This document shows positions 26,573 through 33,515 of a DNA stretch of 41,112 nucleotides, piece after piece. Under the pieces are notes generated by a model. The model did not search any database. It saw only the letters and a list, made by a program, of their open reading frames with translations, and had not been told where the DNA came from. The stretch is from NCBI GenBank assembly GCA_002256115.1, contig NKIK01000039.1:1-41112 (forward strand). The letters run 5' to 3'. The DNA comes from Burkholderiales bacterium PBB3 (GTDB lineage: Bacteria > Pseudomonadota > Gammaproteobacteria > Burkholderiales > Burkholderiaceae_C). The position numbers and the translations under genes were made by a program. Position 1 is the stretch's first letter. Each line of letters starts with the position of its first letter.

Positions 26573-27028
26573 ATGAACACACATTGTTTGTCTCAGACCC
26601 TTACTGACTCCCATGCCCGCTGTGAAGCCTGTCCGGAAAACTGCAGTCAATGCGATGACATGGCGGACGCCACTAGCTCCCCGCACAGCCAAGCCTCATC
26701 GTTCCTGACCGACCTGGTCTGGATGGCCTTCTGGACTTTGGTGCTGGGCAGTCTGCTGGCTGCGCCGCATTGGCTTTGGGTGATTGACCATTGGAACGAT
26801 TCCACGACTCCGGTGCCAGTAGGGTCGGTGCAGAGGATTCACTTCATCGGCGACTGGGGGATCAACACCCAGATCGATACCGAGGACCGCAGCTTTGTTG
26901 TGCATGACATGACGCGGCTCCAGAAGGGAAGTCGCATCGAGCAGCGCAAGACGCGAGATTCCCTGCAGCTGTGTGCCGTGGATGTCGCGCGCACCGTTTT
27001 GCACTGCGAAGACCTGATGAGGCAGTAA
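26573..27028 (+). CDS. Small membrane protein with Cys cluster (151 aa)
   Basis: Start ATG at 26573 with AAGGA seven bases upstream; an ATG at 26525 overlapping the previous stop (ATGA) would add 16 residues. Near the N terminus CEACPENCSQC places four Cys in CxxCxxxCxxC spacing, able to hold a metal or Fe-S centre. One transmembrane helix follows (about 45-68: LVWMAFWTLVLGSLLAAPHW). The remaining 80 residues are a soluble domain with VGSVQRIHFIGDWG and SFVVHDMTRLQKG. The topology would place the Cys cluster and the soluble domain on opposite sides of the membrane. Family unknown. Confidence 0.7.
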   Translation: MNTHCLSQTLTDSHARCEACPENCSQCDDMADATSSPHSQASSFLTDLVWMAFWTLVLGSLLAAPHWLWVIDHWNDSTTPVPVGSVQRIHFIGDWGINTQIDTEDRSFVVHDMTRLQKGSRIEQRKTRDSLQLCAVDVARTVLHCEDLMRQ

Positions 27029-27076
27029 GTGACAGCTCTACAACGAACAAGATTAATCAGAAAGAAGGTAACCCCC

Positions 27077-28066
27077 ATGAACATCACACGAAAACAAATC
27101 ATTGCATTGGATGCCGATGGTGTCCTGCTGGACTACAACCTAGCCTACGCCAGTGCCTGGGAGCGGGCGTTTGGGGTGTATCCCAGGGTACGAGACCCCA
27201 ATGCCTATTGGGCGATGGACCGCTGGGACGTTGAGAGGCTCAGTGGGGAACGACTAGAGCGCTTCAGGGCTTGTATGGATGAAAGCTTCTGGGAGCGCAT
27301 CCCGGCGATGCCAGGGGCACTGGAAGCGTGCCATGCCTTGCACGAAGCAGGGTTTGAGCTGGTCTGTGTCACGGCGCTAGCAGAGAAGTTTGGAGATGCG
27401 AGACAGCACAATTTGCGCAATCTCGGGTTTCCGATTGAGCGGGTGATCACTACGGGGAATGTGGGCCACGGCAGGAGTCCGAAAGCGCAGGCGCTGGAGG
27501 CATTGAAACCTGTGGCGTTTGTAGATGACTTCTTGCCTTACATGCTGGGGATTGAGGCAGACATGCACTTGGCCTTGATTCATCGGGATGGGAATGGATC
27601 GCCGAATGTGGGGGAGGACTTGCGTCTGGTGGATTCGACGCATGGGAGTTTGTTGGAGTTCTCGCGGTGGTGGACTACAAAATTGGGGCAAAAAGATATG
27701 GACCAGCAAATCGACTCAAAAGATAGCAATGCAGTGGAGCCTGAGATTGCAGTACCAGACGACTTTCCGCGTGATCCGTTCCCAGCAGCCCTGGCAGGCT
27801 CGCAAATGAAACTCGCAGCCCGGGAAATTGATGGCCGCTATATCGTGAGTCTGACGGATGAGGAGCGTCAGGAGCGGTTTCTGATGTGCAGTGATCTGGT
27901 GGATCAGTTGGTAGGGTATGCACAGCGGAAACAACGTGAGCGACCCGATATGACTTTGCCCACTCTGCTCGATGCGATTGACCTTTCGATGCGCCGCAAG
28001 GGTTGGAGATTGGGGGCCAGTGAATTTGATTGGATTATGGTGCGCTTGCGTGCCAGGTTTCTCTAG
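27077..28066 (+). CDS. HAD-superfamily hydrolase with extra C-terminal domain
   Basis: A 329-aa protein from ATG at 27077 (GAAGG eight bases upstream). HAD phosphatase motifs are visible: nucleophile and acid Asp12/Asp14 (ALDADGVLLD), Thr99 (CVTALAEK), Lys136 (SPKAQAL) and the metal-binding Asp150/Asp151 (AFVDDFLPY). It therefore probably hydrolyses a phosphate ester or related bond. Residues about 225-329 form an unrecognised helical domain (LTDEERQERFLMCSDLVDQL). It is the last intact cargo gene; a partial, decayed copy of its HAD domain lies just downstream. Confidence 0.85.
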   Translation: MNITRKQIIALDADGVLLDYNLAYASAWERAFGVYPRVRDPNAYWAMDRWDVERLSGERLERFRACMDESFWERIPAMPGALEACHALHEAGFELVCVTALAEKFGDARQHNLRNLGFPIERVITTGNVGHGRSPKAQALEALKPVAFVDDFLPYMLGIEADMHLALIHRDGNGSPNVGEDLRLVDSTHGSLLEFSRWWTTKLGQKDMDQQIDSKDSNAVEPEIAVPDDFPRDPFPAALAGSQMKLAAREIDGRYIVSLTDEERQERFLMCSDLVDQLVGYAQRKQRERPDMTLPTLLDAIDLSMRRKGWRLGASEFDWIMVRLRARFL

Positions 28067-28077
28067 TTTGTCTTGAA

Positions 28078-28103
28078 GCCGACAGGGGGCGTTCTCGGTC
28101 GGC
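28078..28103 (+). other. Hairpin after the HAD gene
   Basis: GCCGAC (28078-28083) pairs with GTCGGC (28098-28103) around a 14-base loop, 11 bases after the HAD stop. There is no T run, so it is at most a weak or Rho-assisted terminator. Confidence 0.35.
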
Positions 28104-28175
28104 GACAACACGACCAATCTATGCTGCAGTTGCAGGCATCGCAGAGGCCCAGCAATTGCAAGCGACTGGGATGCG

Positions 28176-28910
28176 ATGTATCAGCTCAGCCTCGGTTGCC
28201 ATGATCCAAACAGTTACCGCGACCGATGTCGTTGCCAAGCCCGTGAACGTTCTTGCCTGCGGCACTCGCACTTGGTTATCTATGCCCTGAAGTCCCTGTT
28301 GATTGAAAACGAGATCCGTAAGGTCAATACCGCGGCAGTAGCCAACGTCGTCCGTGTAGCTCAAGGGTCTATCGCCGAGGCACTGAAGCGTTTGATCTGC
28401 AATGGTCGTTTGCTGGAAGAGGCGAGGGGGCACTATTGGGCGATGGATCGCAGGGAAGTGGAGAGGCTGACTGGGCAGAGACTGGAGCACTTCAGGGCTT
28501 GTATGGACGAGACCTTCTGGGAGAGCATCACGGCGATGCTAGGGGTACCGGAAGCATGCAATGCCTTGCAAGAAGAAGGGCTTGTTTTGGTCAGTTTGAC
28601 GGCGCTGGTAAAGCGATTTTGATGGGTGCGAAAGCGCAATTTGAAAGCGCTGGATTTTCCGATTGATCGGCTGATCACTACGGGGAGTGTGGGCCAAGGC
28701 AGGAGCCCAAACGGGCAGGCGCTGGAGGCACTACAACCTGTGACGTTTGTGGATGACTGCTTGCCTTATGTGCTCGGTATGGAGGCGCACATGCACATGG
28801 CCTTGACTGTTCGGGATGCAAATGGATCACCGAATTTAGGAGAGCAGTTGCGCCAGGCGGGCTCTACGCATGGGAGTTTGTTGGAGTTCTCGCGGTGGTG
28901 GGTTGGCTAG
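28176..28910 (+). pseudogene. Decayed partial duplicate of the HAD gene with an unrelated head
   Basis: From 28431 to 28907 the translation follows residues about 44-199 of the upstream HAD protein (YWAMDR.EVERL, FRACMDE.FWE, ITTG.VG.GRSP, FVDD.LPY, STHGSLLEFSRWW) without length change at the break. A single in-frame TGA at 28620-28622 replaces the Gly106 codon (GGA). The N-terminal DxD nucleophile segment is missing. In its place is a stretch (about 28280-28430) coding LLIENEIRKVNTAAVANVV and following residues that look like a winged-helix fragment. No start codon has good context. It cannot be an active phosphatase. Confidence 0.8.
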
Positions 28911-29230
28911 CGTTGTATCTTGCCCGTAAGGGCATTGCCGATAACCGTGGGCTGGTGCGGTTGATCCTGACTTCTACTACGGAAGCAGCACATCACTGAT
29001 TCAGACTCCGGGTTGGAGGTTGATCACCCCAAACCGTTGAATGGCGCCAAGCTCCCTTACAAATCCGAGTTGCAGGAACGTCACTAGAAAACCATCTAAA
29101 AGTAAGTAGTAACCCTCGATTGTTTTGATTTGCAGAATCATTGATGCAATCGAATTCACTTTTCTAAATCATTCGAAATTCGTACTCTCCGTCTCGCTGG
29201 ATAAGACACATAACGAGGAGACAAAAGAGT
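28911..29230. other. 320-bp gene-free stretch before the catabolic operon
   Basis: No gene found. It is AT-richer toward the end, and a 6-bp inverted repeat CGATTG/CAATCG (29117-29122, 29147-29152) lies about 80-110 bp before the next start. The promoter of the 29231-40975 operon should be here, but I see no convincing -35/-10 pair. GAGGAG at 29215-29220 serves the next gene. Confidence 0.5.
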
Positions 29231-30919
29231 ATGGACAAGACATTCCGCGCAACAAGGCGTGCCTTCCTCCCTGCGGCAACAGCGCTGGCAGCATTTGCAG
29301 CGACTGTTAGCTACGCTGGGGAGATCGATGTGGCAAACCAGGATTGGAGCGTGCGATGGGACAACACGCTCAAAGCCAGTGCGCTGTACCGAACCAAAGC
29401 TTCAGATCCCGCACTGGCGGACTCCTTCCGGTTGTTGGTGCCTGGTGTACCGGCCTCGGCATTTCCGCAGGCCCTCAACTTCAATGCGGGCGACGACAAC
29501 TTCCGAGAGCGTGGCTTCGTATCCAAGCGAGTTGACTTGCTGAGTGAGTTCGATGCGATTTATCGCAAAGATTACGGACTGCGTGTGAGCGTTTCAGCTT
29601 GGTATGACGGCGCCTATCAACGTAGTAGCGATGCTCAAGACCATGTCAACGGACAGACGCCATTCAACGCGTTCCCAGAAAACACCAAAACCATCGGAGG
29701 CAATAAGGCTGAATTGCTGGACGCCTTCGTGTTCGGAGGATGGGACATCGGAGATGGCCGCCGTCTGACTGCCCGATTTGGACGCTACGCATTGCAATAC
29801 GGTGAAAGCCTCTTTTATGGTGATAACGGAATCGCCCGTGCACAAGGTCCAATTGACATCTCGAAATTGTTGTCCTCACCCAATGCTCAGTTCAAAGAGA
29901 TCATTCGACCGGTACCGCAAATATCTGCACAGATTCAACTGAGTCCTGGAGTGTCGATTGGTGGGTACTACCAGTTTGGTTGGGAGGAAGATCGTCTACC
30001 GCCAGCAGGCAGCTATTTCTCTGACGCAAACATTCCATGGGGATCGTCGCAGCCCGAGTTTGTGAGTGTGCCATCCGGCCCCATTGCCGGCCAGTATGTA
30101 TTGACTCCCGCAGGTGACGTAAAACCATCGGATGCCGGCCAATTCGGTCTTCAAATGAAGTGGCGGCTGGACGAAACGGACTTGGGAATTTATGCAGCCC
30201 GGTATCACGACAAGGGTGGACAGCTGTATGGAGACTTGAATGTGGTGACCCCCCAGAACAGTCGTTGGTACTACGTGTTCCCAGAGGCCGTAAAGACCGT
30301 AGGAATTAGCGCCTCTCACTCGATTGGTGATGTCAACTTTGCTGCAGAAACTTCAGTTCGCTGGGACATGCCACTGCGCAGCCAGAACATGATCTTTCCA
30401 TCGGCATTTTCCCCGAGGCCTCAATACGCTACTGGCCAAACTGGACATGCGAACCTATCTTGGCTCGCGACATTCGGGCCAAACTTCCTATCCCATGAAA
30501 GTAGCTTGGTTGGTGAACTTGCTTGGAACCGTGTTCTTCAACTCAATGACCCAATGGGCGAGCTGGATGCCGGCCGCACGCGTGATGCAACGGCAATTCA
30601 ATTCATCTATAGCCCAAGCTACCGACAGGCATTGCCTGGCTTGGATCTCAGCGTTCCAGTGGGCCTAAGGTACACCCTCAACGGCACCTCCTCCGTAGTC
30701 GCATGGGATGCCAAGGGCAGCGGCAGCGCGACCTTGGGACTGGAAGGAAACTATCTCGGTGTCTGGCAGTTTGCTGCGACTTATACGCACTACGTCGGCG
30801 AGGCAGTTCCATTTGTTGACTACCGGCCGCTTAAGAGCGGAGGCAATCCCATTTTCGGACAGGGAAACGCGCTCGCCGATCGCAACAACATCGCTTTCTC
30901 GCTGCGCAGAACCTTCTAA
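29231..30919 (+). CDS. DUF1302 family outer-membrane protein
   Basis: A 562-aa exported protein. The signal peptide runs to about residue 29 (FAATVSYA-GEIDV), and the mature chain is rich in alternating aromatic/polar strands. It ends with Phe (SLRRTF), as outer-membrane beta-barrels do. Typical DUF1302 elements include WSVRWDNTLKASALYR, a long FRERGFVSKRVDLLSEFD segment and GRYALQYGESLFYGDNGIA. In proteobacteria it occurs beside DUF1329 and MMPL genes in hydrophobic-compound degradation loci, so passage of such a compound or lipid across the outer membrane is inferred. It is the first gene of the operon. Confidence 0.9.
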   Translation: MDKTFRATRRAFLPAATALAAFAATVSYAGEIDVANQDWSVRWDNTLKASALYRTKASDPALADSFRLLVPGVPASAFPQALNFNAGDDNFRERGFVSKRVDLLSEFDAIYRKDYGLRVSVSAWYDGAYQRSSDAQDHVNGQTPFNAFPENTKTIGGNKAELLDAFVFGGWDIGDGRRLTARFGRYALQYGESLFYGDNGIARAQGPIDISKLLSSPNAQFKEIIRPVPQISAQIQLSPGVSIGGYYQFGWEEDRLPPAGSYFSDANIPWGSSQPEFVSVPSGPIAGQYVLTPAGDVKPSDAGQFGLQMKWRLDETDLGIYAARYHDKGGQLYGDLNVVTPQNSRWYYVFPEAVKTVGISASHSIGDVNFAAETSVRWDMPLRSQNMIFPSAFSPRPQYATGQTGHANLSWLATFGPNFLSHESSLVGELAWNRVLQLNDPMGELDAGRTRDATAIQFIYSPSYRQALPGLDLSVPVGLRYTLNGTSSVVAWDAKGSGSATLGLEGNYLGVWQFAATYTHYVGEAVPFVDYRPLKSGGNPIFGQGNALADRNNIAFSLRRTF

Positions 30920-30937
30920 AACGTTCTGGAGAAAGAA

Positions 30938-31093
30938 ATGAACCGGTACAACTTTCTGGCGATTTCCATCGCCGCAACTCTGACTCTTTCGGCCGTTGCG
31001 GTGCAAGCAAACGTGGTTATTGCGGCGAATGCGAAATACAAGACGGAGCTGACTCCTCAAAAAATCGCATTCTCTCTACGCCGCATTTTCTAA
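30938..31093 (+). pseudogene. 51-codon chimeric ORF made from flanking-gene duplicates
   Basis: Its first part (MNRYNFLAISIAATLTLSAV, then YKTELTP) copies the start of the DUF1329 protein that follows (MNRYN..AA.IAATLAL..., LKTELTP). Its end (IAFSLRRIF) copies the end of the DUF1302 protein before it (IAFSLRRTF). The DNA after both stops (TTCTGGAGA followed by AAA and ATGAA) is also repeated. A tandem duplication of the junction followed by an internal deletion explains it. It has a ribosome site and an apparent signal peptide, so it may still be translated, but no independent function is evident. Confidence 0.75.
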
Positions 31094-31111
31094 AAAATTC
31101 TGGAGACAAAA

Positions 31112-32473
31112 ATGAATCGGTATAACCTATGTGCGGCAGCAATAGCCGCAACACTTGCCCTGCCAACAATCACTGCCCATGCGGCGGTCACACCGGAAGA
31201 GGCTGCAAAGTTAAAGACTGAGCTCACCCCTCTAGGCGGTGAAAGAGCTGGCAACAAGGACGGCAGCATTCCCGCATGGACGGGTGGATACACCACACCA
31301 ATACAAGGTGATAAACCCAATGGGCGGCGTGGTGATCCATTCAAGGATGAGAAGCCTCTTTTCTCGATTACCGCTCAAAATGTGTCGCAATATGCCGAGC
31401 GACTGAATGCCGGAACAATCGGTATGCTGAAGAAGTACCCGGAGAGCTTCCGGGTCGATGTGTACAGGACGCATCGGACTGCCGCTGCGCCGCAATGGGT
31501 CAATGACAACACATTCAAGAATGCAACACGCGCCAAGCTGAACGGCGATTTGGTTGAAGGTGCGTTCGGCGGCATTCCATTCCCTGTGCCGAAGGTCGGC
31601 GCCGAAGTCATCTGGAATCATGTACTCCGCTGGCGTGGCACCACGGTACAGTTGGATATCAACCAGTATCAACTGACCGCTGACGGTAGGGCAGTGCTGA
31701 CGACAGACGGAAGCATTGACCAGCAAATGCCGTACTACTTTCAAGATAGTTCGCCAGAGCAATTTGCAAAGTCCAATGAGTTTTGGACGATCCGACTTAA
31801 GAATTCTGGCCCTCCCATTCGCGCCGGTGAAGCTCTTGTGGGGCGCAACCATATCGATGGTGCGAAAGACCAAGCCTGGGTGTACTTGACCGGCCAGCGG
31901 CGCGTGCGCAAGCTGCCGAACCCTTGTTGCGACACGCCAACACCGGCGACAGCTGGGGTCATGAGTTTCGATGAAATCGAGACCTGGACGGGGCGTCTGG
32001 GCCGCTTTGACTGGAAGCTGATAGGCAAGCAGGAAATGTTTATTCCGTACAACGGCAACCGTTTGCTGCAAGCGAAGTCAGATAGCGAAGTGCTCGGCAA
32101 GTCGCACTTGAATCCGGACTATGTGAGGTGGGAGCTCCACCGCGTGTGGATCGTCGAAGCCAACCTGCGCCAAGGCCAGCGCCACCAAGCAGTTCGCAGC
32201 CGCTACTACTGTGATGAAGACACTTGGAACTGTGTGCTGGCAGATCGTTGGGATGCTCAGGGCCAGCTCTGGAAAACACTTTGGTCACAAACCATCGTTG
32301 CTCCCGATCTGCCGGGCACCGTGATTGGCGCTTTTGGGTTTACAGATCTGCTCTCAGGTACAGGCTTCGTGGGCAATCTCTACAACTCCAAGGCACAGCA
32401 GTACGGTGTCAAGGCACGTCAACCCGACAGCGCATTTACGCCAGATGCCATGGCCGGAGAGGGTGTTCGCTAA
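31112..32473 (+). CDS. DUF1329 family periplasmic protein
   Basis: A 453-aa protein with signal peptide to about residue 24 (TITAHA-AVTPEEAAKL). It shows the family's GNKDGSIPAWTGG near residue 48, FGGIPFPVPKVGAEVIWNH and YGVKARQPDSAF near the end, plus RVWIVEANLRQGQRH. DUF1329 proteins have a lipoprotein-carrier-like (LolA/LolB-type) fold by family description, consistent with binding a hydrophobic ligand in the periplasm. It pairs with DUF1302 upstream, GGAGA precedes the ATG, and the next gene follows in 10 bases. Confidence 0.9.
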   Translation: MNRYNLCAAAIAATLALPTITAHAAVTPEEAAKLKTELTPLGGERAGNKDGSIPAWTGGYTTPIQGDKPNGRRGDPFKDEKPLFSITAQNVSQYAERLNAGTIGMLKKYPESFRVDVYRTHRTAAAPQWVNDNTFKNATRAKLNGDLVEGAFGGIPFPVPKVGAEVIWNHVLRWRGTTVQLDINQYQLTADGRAVLTTDGSIDQQMPYYFQDSSPEQFAKSNEFWTIRLKNSGPPIRAGEALVGRNHIDGAKDQAWVYLTGQRRVRKLPNPCCDTPTPATAGVMSFDEIETWTGRLGRFDWKLIGKQEMFIPYNGNRLLQAKSDSEVLGKSHLNPDYVRWELHRVWIVEANLRQGQRHQAVRSRYYCDEDTWNCVLADRWDAQGQLWKTLWSQTIVAPDLPGTVIGAFGFTDLLSGTGFVGNLYNSKAQQYGVKARQPDSAFTPDAMAGEGVR

Positions 32474-32483
32474 GCGGAACAAC

Positions 32484-33515
32484 ATGATGCGTTTGCCGAT
32501 TCTTTTTGCCGCAGTCATCGCGGTCTGCTCTGGCTTTGCCCATGCACAAGTGGGCGAAGCTCTTCAGAGACCGGCCTTGATGGTCAAGGACCCCCAGCGG
32601 ACTGTACTAGTGGCCGCCGCACTTGCCGGTACGCGCATTGTTGCAGTGGGTGAGCGCGGCATTGTCATCCTGAGCGATGACCGTGGAGCCCACTGGTATC
32701 AGGTGGCATGCCCAGTCAGCGTGACGCTGACGATGGTGCGATTTGTTGACGATAAGAACGGCGTGGCTGTCGGCCACGGGGGCGCTGTTCTGACCACTTC
32801 AGATGCGGGTGCGACATGGACTCTTCGCCTCGATGGAAAGCGATTGGCAGCGCTCGCGAAAGCTACAGCAAAAACGATTGAAGAACAGCGCGTGGCCGAT
32901 CGGCTGGTCGCTGATGGGCCAGACAAACCGTTCCTCGATGTGTTGATGTGGGACGCTAAAAAGCTGCTTGCTGTCGGTGCCTATGGCTTGGCATATTACA
33001 GCTCTGATGCAGGACAAAGTTGGTCCTCCTGGACGGCCCGATTGCCTAATCCCAAAGCCTTGCATTGGTATGTGATAAGTAAGGCTGGAAACACTTTGTT
33101 GCTTGCGGGTGAGCAAGGTCTATTGGTCCGCTCTAGTGATGGTGGAGAGAGCTTTCAGTCTCTCAACTCACCTTACAAGGGCAGTTGGTTTGCGGGTGAA
33201 TTCAGTTCCAGTGGTCAGCTAGTCCTGGCCGGCTTGCGGGGAAACATATGGCGTACTGCCGACAGCGGCAACAGCTGGGAGCATTTGCCTTCGCCCGTAC
33301 CTGCAACCATCACGGCAATGGCTACCCAGGCAGACGGTTCTCTTTTGCTTGCTAGTCAGGCGGGCGTACTCATGCAGTTGAAAGACAAGTCTCTTTTGCC
33401 GTTGAAATCGCCATCTGTACCTATGCCGTCGGCGCTGCTACCCATTGGCGGCGACTTGGTGCTTTCAATGGGCATTGCCGGTGTGGTTCCAGTTCATACA
33501 GAGGCACGACCATGA
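32484..33515 (+). CDS. YCF48-like beta-propeller protein, exported
   Basis: From ATG at 32484 (or 32487) it is about 343 aa with a signal peptide (MRLPILFAAVIAVCSGFAHA-Q). At least five propeller repeats are visible: VGERGIVILSDDRGAHW, VGHGGAVLTTSDAGATW, VGAYGLAYYSSDAGQSW, AGEQGLLVRSSDGGESF and AGLRGNIWRTADSGNSW, the YCF48/BNR pattern. In cyanobacteria YCF48 is a photosystem II assembly factor; in this context it is more likely a periplasmic scaffold for the transporter. Its stop overlaps the next start as ATGA. Codons upstream to 32325 overlap the previous gene and are rejected. Confidence 0.88.
   Translation: MMRLPILFAAVIAVCSGFAHAQVGEALQRPALMVKDPQRTVLVAAALAGTRIVAVGERGIVILSDDRGAHWYQVACPVSVTLTMVRFVDDKNGVAVGHGGAVLTTSDAGATWTLRLDGKRLAALAKATAKTIEEQRVADRLVADGPDKPFLDVLMWDAKKLLAVGAYGLAYYSSDAGQSWSSWTARLPNPKALHWYVISKAGNTLLLAGEQGLLVRSSDGGESFQSLNSPYKGSWFAGEFSSSGQLVLAGLRGNIWRTADSGNSWEHLPSPVPATITAMATQADGSLLLASQAGVLMQLKDKSLLPLKSPSVPMPSALLPIGGDLVLSMGIAGVVPVHTEARP

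Larger units (their letters stand above)
19529..28910. mobile_element. Probable integrative element with uncharacterised cargo
   Basis: A regulator, excisionase-like and integrase module (19529-21611) is followed on the same strand by seven genes without housekeeping relatives in view, then a decayed gene. No relaxase, type IV secretion, replication or phage structural gene is visible. Ends are not defined: I found no matching attachment repeats by eye, so the limits given are those of the gene content only. Confidence 0.5.

Noticed and set aside
27207..28910. Diversity-generating retroelement (template and variable repeat) from the duplicated HAD segment
   Set aside because: No reverse transcriptase is present, and the differences are spread over the segment and not limited to adenine positions.
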